NCBI GenBank assembly: GCA_045540975.1
Contig: JAZQIE010000100.1
Location: 1 to 9,933, forward strand
From: SIG510 sp045540975
Lineage (GTDB): Bacteria > Bacillota > Clostridia > Oscillospirales > JAAYXM01
Direction of reading: 5' to 3'
Length of the DNA stretch: 9,933 nt
Shown here: piece by piece, positions 1 to 6,248 of the stretch
Position numbering within the stretch: the first letter of the stretch is position 1
How the letters are laid out: each line of letters begins with the position of its first letter
Position numbers and translations under genes: made by a program
Notes under the pieces: model-generated
The model's input: only the letters and a program-made list of their open reading frames with translations
Told to the model about the DNA's origin: nothing
Database searches by the model: none

Positions 1-39
1 GCAGTTTTGAGATAGAGATTTTTCGTTAAAAGAAAGAAC

Positions 40-76
40 AAAAAACAGGTAATACTGACGTATTACCTGTTTTTTT
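40..76 (-). terminator. Strong intrinsic terminator of the capD-GGDEF operon
   Basis: A perfect 16-bp inverted repeat (40-55 against 60-75/76) with a 4-nt TGAC loop is flanked by A- and T-runs. Read on the minus strand it ends in a T-run, and it lies just after the stop of the GGDEF gene at 99. Its symmetry means it could also stop transcription arriving on the plus strand. The remaining bases of 1-98 show no gene. Confidence 0.9.
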
Positions 77-98
77 GATGCACTTTTAGCGGAAAAGA

Positions 99-857
99 TC
101 ATTTCAAAACCGACTTCTCCCTAAGACCAACCGCCTTTATAGGCTCTTTCATTTTGCGTTTTTGTTCGTACATGATCTCGTCCGCACGGCGGAAGACGTC
201 GTTGAACGAGTGGTCGGTATCCATATCAAAAATCGCGGTGCCGTACGCCACGGTGATGGGGAGGGTCTCCTCCTCCACCGACACGGAAAGGGCTTTGACC
301 GCGCCTAAGAAGTTTTCGATGAGGCTGGTAAAGCGGAGCAGGTCGCGGTCGTGCAGGATGACGAGGAATTCGTCCCCGCCGATGCGGAAGACCGGACTGC
401 CTTCAAACACGCACTTTAGCATTTCCGCGGTCGCAATGATGACGCGGTTTCCCGCTGCGTGCCCCATACGGTCATTGACTTCTTTGAGGTCGTTGATGTC
501 CAGCACCATCAGCCCAAACAGGCCGTCGGTTCCCGCTTTGATCTGTTCGTCAAAATCACGCGCCCACGCGTTGTAGGAGTTGGCATTGCGAAGCCCTGTG
601 AGCGAATCGTGATAGGCGAGCATACGCTGGATGCGGTCTTGTTCTGCCATGTTTTGCATGGACTTTGCCATCCCGTGCATCAAAATCAAGCCCACAACCG
701 TGATGCCGCCCGCATACGCGAGGAGGACACAACCGATGTGACGGAGACGGGTCAGGTCAAACTGTCGGATGAGGAGCAGTGCGATGCCCGCACCGAGCAG
801 GGCAAAGAAAAACAGCACCGCTATCGCGCTCGAGAGTCGGAACGATTGTTTCTTCAT
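99..857 (-). CDS. Membrane-anchored GGDEF-domain diguanylate cyclase
   Basis: This 252-residue protein should make cyclic di-GMP from two GTP at the inner face of the membrane. Two hydrophobic segments (about residues 10-31 and 41-61) precede a GGDEF domain (about 80-235). The domain has the expected D84-SLTGLRN entry motif, the metal-binding D120 in VLDIND, an intact GGDEF at 160-164, and the late ADEIMYEQKR helix. No RxxD inhibitory site is visible just before GGDEF, so classical product inhibition is probably absent. There is no sensory domain beyond the short membrane hairpin. The ATG follows the stop of the sugar dehydratase gene by one base (TAA-T-ATG) with only a weak GGTGG-like SD, so translation is probably coupled. 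The catalytic assignment is secure; the regulated output is inference. Confidence 0.93.
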   Translation of the reverse strand: MKKQSFRLSSAIAVLFFFALLGAGIALLLIRQFDLTRLRHIGCVLLAYAGGITVVGLILMHGMAKSMQNMAEQDRIQRMLAYHDSLTGLRNANSYNAWARDFDEQIKAGTDGLFGLMVLDINDLKEVNDRMGHAAGNRVIIATAEMLKCVFEGSPVFRIGGDEFLVILHDRDLLRFTSLIENFLGAVKALSVSVEEETLPITVAYGTAIFDMDTDHSFNDVFRRADEIMYEQKRKMKEPIKAVGLREKSVLK

Positions 858-858
858 A

Positions 859-2760
859 TTACACCACCGCGTTTACTTCTTCCGGGGATTTATAGGTCTC
901 CACCGTGCGTTTGAGCGCGGCTTTCACCGCGTCGTCCGAGTCGGTGGCACACGCCTCGCGCAGGATTCCCAGTTTTTCGGTGACCGTGTCCCAATCGGGC
1001 GGGGTTTCGCGCTCGATGAAGATGAGTTTGTTTTCGGTTTTATCGAGTTCATCGGTCTTGACCAAAAGCTCCTCATAGAGCTTTTCGCCTTCGCGCAGAC
1101 CGGTTTCCACAATCTCAATCCCCTTCGCGCCCGAGAGACGGATGAGGTTTTCCGCGAGGTCCAAAATCTTCACGGGCTCGCCCATATCCAGCACAAAGAG
1201 TTCCCCGTTTTTCGCCATTGCGCCCGATTGCAGAACGAGTTGAGAGGCTTCGGGGATGGTCATGAAATAACGGATGATGCGGCGGTCGGTCACGGTGACC
1301 GGGCCGCCCTGCGCGATTTGGCGCTTAAAGAGCGGAATCACACTCCCCGCGCTTCCCAGCACGTTTCCGAAACGGGTGGTGCTGTATTTGACGGTGCCGT
1401 GGGTACTTGCCGCCTGCACAATCATCTCGCACATCCGCTTGGTCGCGCCCATGACGTTGGTGGGGTTGACCGCCTTGTCGGTGGAGACCATCATAAACCG
1501 TTCGGTTTTGAACTGCTCGCAGAGGACCACCAGATTCAGGGTGCCGAACACGTTGTTCTCCACCGCCTCGATGCAGTTGGTCTCCATGAGTGGGACGTGC
1601 TTATGCGCGGCGGCGTTGATGACAATGTCGGGGTGGTATTCGTTAAAGACGCGAGCGAGTGCGCGCGCATTGGTAATCGAGCAAATCTCTACGCGCAAAT
1701 CGAGTGCGCTGCCGTATTGCATTTTGAGTTCCTGCTGGAGGTCATAGGCGGAGTTTTCGTAGATATCCAGCACAATGATTTTCTTCGGGGATGCCTTGGC
1801 AAGCTGACGGCACAGTTCACTTCCGATACTGCCGCCGCCGCCCGTGATGAGAATGACTTTGTCACGGTAGTAGTCGGAGACCGAAGCCTCCTGCATCACG
1901 ATGGGTTTACGGAAGAGAAGCTCCTCCAAATCCACCTCGCGCAGGGCGGGACGTTTGCCGTCCTCACCGCTGAGGGGGACATCATACACCTTAATCTTAA
2001 AGCCCGACTCCGCATACCGCTCGTAGAGGGCTTTACGGGCATCGGGGTCCACCACCGCAAGGGCGATTTCCTCCACCTCGAGCTCCTCCAGGCGGCTTTC
2101 CACCAAGTCGTTTTCAAGCAGTACGGGAATCCCGTGGATTTCGCGGCCCGCTTTGTCCGGGTCACGGTCGACAAAACAGCGCGGCAGGTATGCCGCATCG
2201 CCGCGCCCGAGCAAATCCTCCGCAAGCGCAACACCCAAACGACCCGCGCCGATGATGGCAAGCTTGGTCTTTTTGCGGTCGTCCATCCGTCCGCGCGCCA
2301 CACGTTTGCCCGCGAATGCGCGAAGGAGGAAGTCCAACGTCTTCCCCATCGGGGTGGAGGTGTTGCTGCATTTATACGCGTAGCGGTACACCATGCGAAT
2401 CGCAAGCGCACCGAGTAAGTTCATGCTGGAAATGGAAAGCAGACGCGCAAAGGTGAGATGGTGGATGGGGAGCATCTGCTCAATCGGGAAGTTGAGCGCA
2501 AACGCCACCATGTCCACCAAAAGCAGACGGATGTAGCATTGAATCCCACCGTAACGCCACACCTGACGGTACACACCGCCGATGTATCGCGCCGCAAACA
2601 CACACATCAGCGTGATGCCTGCCTGAATCAGATTGTGAACAAGGGTCTGGGTCTCGTTACTGCGGTAGAAAAATAAAAGCATCAGCTCCACGCCTGCCAG
2701 AATCAAAACATCATAGACCACCAGAAGCCAACGCACATTCAGTTTCTTCAATCTCTTCAC
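859..2760 (-). CDS. Membrane-bound nucleoside-diphosphate-sugar 4,6-dehydratase, CapD/FlaA1/WbpM family
   Basis: A 633-residue long-form polysaccharide biosynthesis enzyme, probably converting UDP-N-acetylglucosamine to a 4-keto-6-deoxy sugar for capsule, O-glycan or exopolysaccharide. Four N-terminal hydrophobic segments (roughly residues 11-32, 43-61, 80-98, 107-126) are followed by a first Rossmann-like domain (GAGRLG, 171-176). The catalytic SDR domain follows, with the NAD site TGGGGSIG (306-313), STDK (426-429) and M-x3-K (437-441). This SMK arrangement in place of the usual YxxxK is characteristic of this family. I chose the GTG at 2760 because AAGGA lies 7 bases upstream; a GTG at 2787 would add nine residues without a convincing SD. 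It heads the operon and is followed after one base by the GGDEF gene. Exact sugar specificity cannot be read from sequence. Confidence 0.93.
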   Translation of the reverse strand: MKRLKKLNVRWLLVVYDVLILAGVELMLLFFYRSNETQTLVHNLIQAGITLMCVFAARYIGGVYRQVWRYGGIQCYIRLLLVDMVAFALNFPIEQMLPIHHLTFARLLSISSMNLLGALAIRMVYRYAYKCSNTSTPMGKTLDFLLRAFAGKRVARGRMDDRKKTKLAIIGAGRLGVALAEDLLGRGDAAYLPRCFVDRDPDKAGREIHGIPVLLENDLVESRLEELEVEEIALAVVDPDARKALYERYAESGFKIKVYDVPLSGEDGKRPALREVDLEELLFRKPIVMQEASVSDYYRDKVILITGGGGSIGSELCRQLAKASPKKIIVLDIYENSAYDLQQELKMQYGSALDLRVEICSITNARALARVFNEYHPDIVINAAAHKHVPLMETNCIEAVENNVFGTLNLVVLCEQFKTERFMMVSTDKAVNPTNVMGATKRMCEMIVQAASTHGTVKYSTTRFGNVLGSAGSVIPLFKRQIAQGGPVTVTDRRIIRYFMTIPEASQLVLQSGAMAKNGELFVLDMGEPVKILDLAENLIRLSGAKGIEIVETGLREGEKLYEELLVKTDELDKTENKLIFIERETPPDWDTVTEKLGILREACATDSDDAVKAALKRTVETYKSPEEVNAVV

Positions 2761-2828
2761 CGCACTTTCCTTCCCAAAGTTTGGCACAAAAACAGCGGGG
2801 GTACCCGCCCAAATCTTGTGTATCTTCT

Positions 2829-2857
2829 ATTATACGCCCCTTTTTTCTCCTTGTCAA
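2829..2857 (-). promoter_or_regulatory. Consensus sigma-A promoter of the capD-GGDEF operon
   Basis: On the minus strand TTGACA (2852-2857) and TATAAT (2829-2834) are separated by exactly 17 bases, a full match to the housekeeping consensus. Transcription would start near 2820, giving a leader of about 60 bases before the GTG at 2760. The leader holds a small hairpin GCGGG/CCCGC (2795-2808). A second hairpin (CCGCAG/CTGCGG, 2879-2898) lies upstream of the -35 box and could be an operator or part of the preceding terminator region. Confidence 0.9.
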
Positions 2858-2908
2858 ATCACCAAATTGTGGACACCTCCGCAGCGAAATTCCTGCGGCG
2901 CGAAAGAG

Positions 2909-2933
2909 AAAAGGGGCGGATTTCTCCGTCCCC
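2909..2933 (-). terminator. Intrinsic terminator of gene 2942
   Basis: GGGGCGGA and TCCGTCCCC pair with one bulged base around a TTTC loop, 8 bases after the stop codon of the gene at 2942. The minus-strand 3' side ends in a short T-run. It belongs to the family of near-identical GGGGCGGA hairpins that close each unit of the array. Confidence 0.7.
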
Positions 2934-2941
2934 AAGTGTCG

Positions 2942-3490
2942 CTACTCCAAATTGAGTTTGCGTTTGTACGTTTTGAATGAAGGATGTTGTGCCAAATCCA
3001 TATGAATCAGTTCCCACGTTGCTTTTGCAAAATCGGACCAATCTGCATCCTCCGGAAGCTCCTTTTGCTCCAAGGAAGTGTACGCATATGATCCTCTCCA
3101 AGGGGCAAAAAGCGTTACATATTTTCCTCTCAGCGTATCCCATCCCAGATGAATCATCAATTTCCCCTTGCAGGCATTCCGATACCCTTTGATTCCGTAG
3201 TATTTTTCCTCTATGGTGTTTTTACTGTTACCAATTCCTCCGTCTAAATAGCACGGATACTGATTCCACGCTTCAATCCCCTCTTTGATTTTCTCTTGGA
3301 GTTCCGATATTGTATACGGAAATTTTAATTCAATTGGGAAATACGCAGGAAACCACCCGCCAACATATTCTGTTCCATCCGCAATCCGGGACTTAAAATC
3401 CGGCGCCTCACTGAGCGGGAAAATAACAATGTTTTTTTCTTGGTCAATGAATATGTGAATTCTTCTCCAATCTTCCAAATCGACCTTCAT
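2942..3490 (-). CDS. Putative immunity protein, possibly CdiI-like
   Basis: A 182-residue soluble acidic protein without signal peptide or membrane segment. The latter part carries GYRNACKGK followed by strand-rich sequence, a GSYAYTS segment and a closing helix (DWSDFAKATWELI). That order recalls the CdiI/DUF1436-type immunity proteins of contact-dependent inhibition systems, but the match is from memory and weak. I start it at the ATG 3490, which has AGGAGG six bases upstream; the TTG at 3493 is too close to the SD. It is a single-gene unit: repeat-borne promoter at 3579-3608, short leader reading frame ending at its SD, and its own terminator at 2909-2933. If it is an immunity protein it would bind and neutralise a specific toxin in the cytosol. 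Confidence 0.6.
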   Translation of the reverse strand: MKVDLEDWRRIHIFIDQEKNIVIFPLSEAPDFKSRIADGTEYVGGWFPAYFPIELKFPYTISELQEKIKEGIEAWNQYPCYLDGGIGNSKNTIEEKYYGIKGYRNACKGKLMIHLGWDTLRGKYVTLFAPWRGSYAYTSLEQKELPEDADWSDFAKATWELIHMDLAQHPSFKTYKRKLNLE

Positions 3491-3500
3491 CAAACTCCTC

Positions 3501-3551
3501 CTATTCTACAATTTGGACGCGGCACATATCGAGAATTCCTAAGGAATTCAT
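3501..3551 (-). CDS. Candidate leader peptide (MNSLG type, 16 codons)
   Basis: ATG at 3551 opens MNSLGILDMCRVQIVE and stops at TAG 3501-3503, ten bases before the ATG of gene 2942 and directly in front of its SD. The first eleven residues come from the repeated hairpin leader. The equivalent reading frame is open in four other copies of the element. No SD precedes the ATG, so translation is unproven; the case rests on conservation of the frame and its position. Confidence 0.4.
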   Translation of the reverse strand: MNSLGILDMCRVQIVE

Positions 3552-3660
3552 ATCGACAAACGCAGCTTCGCTAAGTTCATTCTACCACACTTCCCCCCAC
3601 CCGCGCAAGTTTACCGTAATAGTTTTATGTAAACGAGACGTTTGCATAGGAAAGAGGGAG
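3517..3660 (-). repeat. Array repeat copy R1 (promoter plus short hairpin leader)
   Basis: On the minus strand this copy runs from the hairpin AAACG-TCT-CGTTT through the inverted repeat GTTTAC/GTAAAC, the promoter, the AGCGAAGCT mini-hairpin, the linker and the GAATTCC-TTA-GGAATTC hairpin. It then breaks off inside the GTGC module, at GTGCCGCG. It has fewer modules than R2 or R7. After the break the sequence reads TAGAATAGGAGG, which resembles the other leader class seen at R4 and R6, so the copy may be a recombinant. Confidence 0.85.
3579..3608 (-). promoter_or_regulatory. Repeat-borne promoter of gene 2942
   Basis: Minus strand TTGCGC (3603-3608), 18-base spacer, TAGAAT (3579-3584). The spacer is one base longer than in most copies because the G-run has six bases. 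An inverted repeat GTTTAC-N14-GTAAAC (3609-3634) abuts the -35 box and is a candidate operator. Confidence 0.6.
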
Positions 3661-3666
3661 GAACAG

Positions 3667-3694
3667 AAAAGGGGCGGATTTCTCCGTCCCTTTT
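3667..3694 (-). terminator. Intrinsic terminator of the 5018-3737 unit
   Basis: AAAAGGGGCGGA pairs with TCCGTCCCTTTT around a TTTC loop. One position is a G-T wobble on the plus strand and an A-C mismatch on the minus strand. It lies about 40 bases past the stop of gene 3737. The tail between stop and hairpin is also shared with the ends of genes 5640 and 6630, so the repeat includes the terminator. Confidence 0.75.
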
Positions 3695-3736
3695 GGTTTG
3701 TGGTGTGCTATCTAAAAATGTGTGTCTGCAAGGGGC

Positions 3737-4030
3737 TTATTGCATTGCATAGAGCTGAACCCAAGCAAACAAATTCTGGATGTTGGATAGTATCAAAACA
3801 AAGTCAACAGTTTGCAGTGTCTTTGTTCGAAACCAATGATATATCACCATACAAATTGCGAGAATCGAGACAATATGAGAGAGGAACAGAAGATAAAAAA
3901 ACATTGCTCCGCTAATAACAGTCCACACAAAAGGATATACCGCACCTTCGGGATATGCCAGTGATGAAACACAAGCGGTTATTTGGGCAATCAAATTGAT
4001 AATTGTTATGACACATACAACTTTTTTCAT
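3737..4030 (-). CDS. Small integral membrane protein, unknown family
   Basis: A 97-residue, very hydrophobic protein with about three membrane segments (roughly residues 4-24, 31-60 and 75-94) and few charged residues. The segment around 65-71 (HWFRTKT) is probably the only exposed loop. ATG 4030 has AGGAG about nine bases upstream. It is last in a unit with genes 5018, 4497 and 4121, separated from 4121 by repeat copy R2, which lacks a promoter. Its translation may be coupled to the 29-codon leader frame that ends TGA-N4-ATG just before it. In toxin-immunity arrays, small membrane proteins often protect against pore-forming or periplasm-acting toxins; that is inference from context only. Confidence 0.7.
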   Translation of the reverse strand: MKKVVCVITIINLIAQITACVSSLAYPEGAVYPFVWTVISGAMFFYLLFLSHIVSILAICMVIYHWFRTKTLQTVDFVLILSNIQNLFAWVQLYAMQ

Positions 4031-4034
4031 AATA

Positions 4035-4124
4035 TCACTCTCCTATCTCGTCCCGAAGGGACATATCGAGTGCGCGGCACATATCGAGTCTGCAAGACAT
4101 ATCGAGATTTCCCACGGAATTCAT
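4035..4124 (-). CDS. Candidate coupling peptide (MNSVG type, 29 codons)
   Basis: ATG at 4124 overlaps the TGA of gene 4121 (ATGA). The frame reads MNSVGNLDM, then SCRLDM, CRALDM and SLRDEIGE, a six-residue periodicity from three hairpin modules. It stops at TGA 4035-4037, four bases before the ATG of gene 3737. The chain gene-leader-gene is thus overlapped or nearly abutting at both ends, as in translationally coupled operons. No SD precedes the ATG. Translation is inferred. Confidence 0.45.
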   Translation of the reverse strand: MNSVGNLDMSCRLDMCRALDMSLRDEIGE

Positions 4125-4138
4125 ATCGACAAATGCAG
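4048..4138 (-). repeat. Array repeat copy R2 (hairpin leader without promoter)
   Basis: Four hairpin modules lie in series: GTCCC-GAA-GGGAC (4050-4062), GTGC-GCG-GCAC (4070-4080), GTCT-GCA-AGAC (4088-4098) and GATTTCC-CAC-GGAATTC (4106-4122, one mismatch). They are joined by CATATCGAG linkers. Homology to the other copies ends in GAAGCTGCATTTG, inside the last codons of gene 4121; the promoter half is missing. The element therefore sits inside a transcription unit rather than at its head. Confidence 0.85.
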
Positions 4139-4462
4139 CTTCTCCACCGCGTTCTTCACCACCGCCTTGACTGTGTCTTCACCGAGTGCCCCAATCGCAA
4201 GGCGGGTCTGTTCCTTGATTTCGGCTTCTGTGTAAAATGCGCCCGGGCATTGGGCGTGGTCTTCGGGAAACGGGGAAAAGCGGCAGGTGTATCGCTCCAA
4301 CGCGCAAAACACCCGATATTCCTCCGCCGAACAATCCTCGGGCGCGAGGAAATGCGCCACCGTTTCGGTGAATAAATCGGAAAACGCGGCGGTACTGTAT
4401 GCCCCCGTTTGATAATGCAGCAGCAGGTAATACAGTTTCTCTCTCGTTGTCATTTCCCTCAC
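4121..4462 (-). CDS. Hypothetical protein, third gene of a four-gene unit
   Basis: A 113-residue soluble protein of unrecognised family: helical N-terminus (TREKLYYLLLHYQTG), a cysteine-containing middle (ERYTCRFSPFPEDHAQCPGAFY) and a C-terminal helix. GTG 4462 is preferred because GAGGG lies seven bases upstream; an ATG at 4453 is possible. Its last codons, KLHLSI and the TGA, lie within repeat R2 and match the frame KLRLSI in other copies. The natural 3' end has therefore been replaced by, or joined to, the repeat. It follows gene 4497 by 34 bases and is GC-richer than the distal array, like genes 4497 and 5018. A role as immunity protein is possible by context only. Confidence 0.7.
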   Translation of the reverse strand: MREMTTREKLYYLLLHYQTGAYSTAAFSDLFTETVAHFLAPEDCSAEEYRVFCALERYTCRFSPFPEDHAQCPGAFYTEAEIKEQTRLAIGALGEDTVKAVVKNAVEKLHLSI

Positions 4463-4496
4463 CTTTTATCCCTCTCCCGATTCACCCCCCGCGGCA

Positions 4497-5015
4497 TCAT
4501 TTCGTGCAGACTCTTTCGCACCAAATCTCAACCGTCATGGGGAAAATGTCCAATTTGCATTTCCAAAAGCTTACTCCGTCTTCTTCCGCAACGGTCACGC
4601 AAATATCCTGCGCGAAGTACGGGATTTGCGGCACGGTCATCTCCCGTGCGGGACACGGTTTTTCATAGCGCGGGTCGTGATGAAACAAAACGCGGTGACA
4701 GCCGTAAAATTCAAACGACACACCGTCTTCCAGCTCCACCCTGACCTCCTCGGCAAAATGCTCACACACAAGCGCTTTCAGACGCAAATCCCAATACCGG
4801 GTTTCGTCAATCCGTCGCTGCAGTTCTTCCCGTTTCGCCTTATTCCGCAAAAATGCTTCCCGATCCCCGTCCTCTTCGTGACCGCCGTGATAGAGTCCGT
4901 CCAACATCTCCCTGATTTTGTCCGACTCCTTCCGATACGCGGGGTCTGTCGCTCTTTTCCGTTCGTGGTCTCGCATCGACTTCAGTATCTCTTTGATTCT
5001 CTTTTTACGGTCCAT
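4497..5015 (-). CDS. Hypothetical protein with charged helical N-terminus
   Basis: A 172-residue soluble protein. The first 80 residues are highly charged and probably helical or coiled (RKKRIKEILKSMRDHERKR, later REELQRRIDETRYWD). The last 80 look like beta-strands alternating with loops (VRVELEDGVSFEFYG; ICVTVAEEDGVSFWK). I recognise no named family. The ATG at 5015 has GGGGAG eight bases upstream; a TTG at 5021 overlapping the previous stop is less well placed. It follows gene 5018 directly, so the two are co-translated. Small alpha/beta proteins of this kind are common among orphan immunity genes, but nothing here proves a partner. Confidence 0.7.
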   Translation of the reverse strand: MDRKKRIKEILKSMRDHERKRATDPAYRKESDKIREMLDGLYHGGHEEDGDREAFLRNKAKREELQRRIDETRYWDLRLKALVCEHFAEEVRVELEDGVSFEFYGCHRVLFHHDPRYEKPCPAREMTVPQIPYFAQDICVTVAEEDGVSFWKCKLDIFPMTVEIWCERVCTK

Positions 5016-5017
5016 TC

Positions 5018-5326
5018 TCAATACTCCCCGGTTGAAATCGCCCGTTCAATGGCTTGTAACAGTGCTTCGCGGTCACAGCCCTCTGTGTGTTCATGCGTCC
5101 CGTTATACTCGATTTCCGTATACAGCGCATCGAGATTCACTTGGGACACACCACGGTCATCTTCCTCACCGATAACCCCGACAAAATAAACCTCGCCGTC
5201 TTCAACAATCAAGTCCGCACGGGCTGAGAAGGTTCCAAAGCCATGGTCATGCGCCAATGCCTCGGTCACGATTTCCAAAATATCGTCTTTGTTTAACTTG
5301 AACTGTTTCCGTTTCAATGAAATCAC
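5018..5326 (-). CDS. Small hypothetical protein, first gene of a four-gene unit
   Basis: A 102-residue acidic soluble protein with a helical start (NKDDILEIVTEALAH), a strand pair (ADLIVEDGEVYFVGVIGEEDD) and a final helix (REALLQAIERAIS). No family recognised. I place the start at GTG 5326, which has AAGG five bases upstream. The open frame extends to 5431, but that extension lies in leader and repeat sequence with no SD. Its stop is two bases from the ATG of gene 4497. Expression probably comes from the repeat promoter at 5508-5536, across a long leader of about 180 bases with several hairpins. Confidence 0.65.
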   Translation of the reverse strand: MISLKRKQFKLNKDDILEIVTEALAHDHGFGTFSARADLIVEDGEVYFVGVIGEEDDRGVSQVNLDALYTEIEYNGTHEHTEGCDREALLQAIERAISTGEY

Positions 5327-5367
5327 CGACCTTGTGAAATTAGTTGTCCTGCTTTTCCCAACATATC

Positions 5368-5402
5368 GTGGCTTTGCCACAGCAAAATTGCCGCGGCGCC
5401 GC
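5368..5402 (-). promoter_or_regulatory. Extra hairpins in the leader of gene 5018
   Basis: GTGGC-TTT-GCCAC (5368-5380) follows a CATATC linker and has the same plan as the other modules, a 5-bp stem with a 3-nt loop. A GC-rich self-complementary stretch, GCGGCGCCGC (5393-5402), follows. Together with R3 this fills the 313 bases 5327-5639, which hold no other gene. Confidence 0.5.
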
Positions 5403-5408
5403 ACTTCG

Positions 5409-5480
5409 CTATCCGTACCCTCGTCGCGCAAGCGACAGATCGAGTGCGCGGCACATATCGAGAATTCCCACGGAATTCAT
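5409..5480 (-). CDS. Candidate leader peptide (MNSVG type, 23 codons)
   Basis: ATG 5480 opens MNSVGILDMCRALDLSL and stops at TAG 5409-5411. The frame is the same as in the other copies but, owing to the four-base loop of the last module, ends differently (LARRGYG). It stops over 80 bases before gene 5018, so direct coupling is unlikely in this copy. No SD is visible. Confidence 0.35.
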   Translation of the reverse strand: MNSVGILDMCRALDLSLARRGYG

Positions 5481-5594
5481 ATCGACAAACGCAGCTTCGC
5501 TAAGTTCATTCTACCACACTTCCCCCACCCGTGCAAGTTTACCGTAATAGTTTTATGTAAACGGAACGTTTGCATAGGAAAGAGGGAAGAACAG
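5420..5594 (-). repeat. Array repeat copy R3
   Basis: Modules present: GTCGC-GCAA-GCGAC (5423-5436), GTGC-GCG-GCAC (5444-5454) and GAATTCC-CAC-GGAATTC (5462-5478). The GTCT module is cleanly absent. The mini-hairpin AGCTTCGCT, the promoter, the GTTTAC/GTAAAC repeat and AAACG-GAA-CGTTT follow. It separates gene 5018 from the terminator of gene 5640. Confidence 0.9.
5508..5536 (-). promoter_or_regulatory. Repeat-borne promoter of the 5018-4497-4121-3737 unit
   Basis: Minus strand TTGCAC (5531-5536), 17 bases, TAGAAT (5508-5513). This is the copy whose -35 box comes closest to TTGACA. The GTTTAC/GTAAAC inverted repeat lies directly upstream. Confidence 0.65.
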
Positions 5595-5622
5595 AAAAGG
5601 GGCGGATTTCTCCGTCCCTTTT
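5595..5622 (-). terminator. Intrinsic terminator of gene 5640
   Basis: AAAAGGGGCGGA/TCCGTCCCTTTT around TTTC, identical to the hairpin at 3667-3694, 17 bases beyond the stop of gene 5640. Confidence 0.75.
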
Positions 5623-5639
5623 GGTTTGTGATGTGGTAT

Positions 5640-6242
5640 CTAAAAAATGTCCGTCCGCGAGGAGTTTGATGGTGCATCGTTCAAACTGAACATCAGTTTT
5701 TCAGAAGCTCTGCGATCGTAAACCTCCCGAATGACCGTTGGTAAATCAGTTGTGATTAAATAATTCATATGGTGGTGGGGAACAATCATCGTGCCGCATT
5801 CTGGAATGATGACCGAATATTCGGCAACATCCGAAAAACCACCAAGGCTGAATCGATCCGCCCATCCAAGCAGTTCGGTTTTGGTTAACAGAATCCCGCG
5901 GTTTGTGTTTACCCGCAACCCAGCGGAATGCAAAAATCGTTTATACTCGTCATAAATATCCGAAGAGACGTCATCGTTCGGTGTCTTCAATCGATAACGG
6001 CAACTGCACGGCGCGAAAATGCACGTATCGAAAGCCAACGCATTCAAAACGCAGACGAGAAATTCGACCATCTCCTTTGCATTGAAAAAGAAATCAATAT
6101 AGGAACTGTCTCGGTCATGCAACTCGCACCCATCCCATTCGTTCTTATGCCAAATATCGAGCAAAACATTTTCTTTAGCACACAAGGTTTTGACTTCTCG
6201 CTGAACTTCCGAACTTGATATGATTTTCACCTTTCCGCTCAC
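5640..6242 (-). CDS. Candidate immunity protein for the adjacent toxin remnant
   Basis: A 200-residue soluble protein without recognisable family. It has a hydrophobic core region (FLVCVLNALAF), a cysteine pair (CSC), and later a mixed segment ending HHHMNYLITTDLP. It starts six bases after the stop of the toxin-tip remnant at 6249, the normal order toxin then immunity. GTG 6242 is the longest start; GTG 6230 preceded by AGCGGA is an alternative and would remove four residues. The final residues (RTDIF and the stop) come from the repeat-derived tail, so the original C-terminus may have been exchanged. The unit is driven by the promoter at 6383-6412 and closed at 5595-5622. The immunity role is inferred from position. 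Confidence 0.65.
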   Translation of the reverse strand: MSGKVKIISSSEVQREVKTLCAKENVLLDIWHKNEWDGCELHDRDSSYIDFFFNAKEMVEFLVCVLNALAFDTCIFAPCSCRYRLKTPNDDVSSDIYDEYKRFLHSAGLRVNTNRGILLTKTELLGWADRFSLGGFSDVAEYSVIIPECGTMIVPHHHMNYLITTDLPTVIREVYDRRASEKLMFSLNDAPSNSSRTDIF

Positions 6243-6248
6243 CTACTT

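Noticed and set aside
769..2418. Long plus-strand reading frame opposite the CapD gene
   Set aside because: It is the shadow of a GC-rich gene with clear catalytic motifs on the minus strand. The plus-strand protein has low-complexity His/Arg/Val content and no SD.
2788..2880. Riboswitch in the CapD leader
   Set aside because: Only about 60 transcribed bases with one 5-bp hairpin; no known aptamer pattern, and no c-di-GMP aptamer signature.
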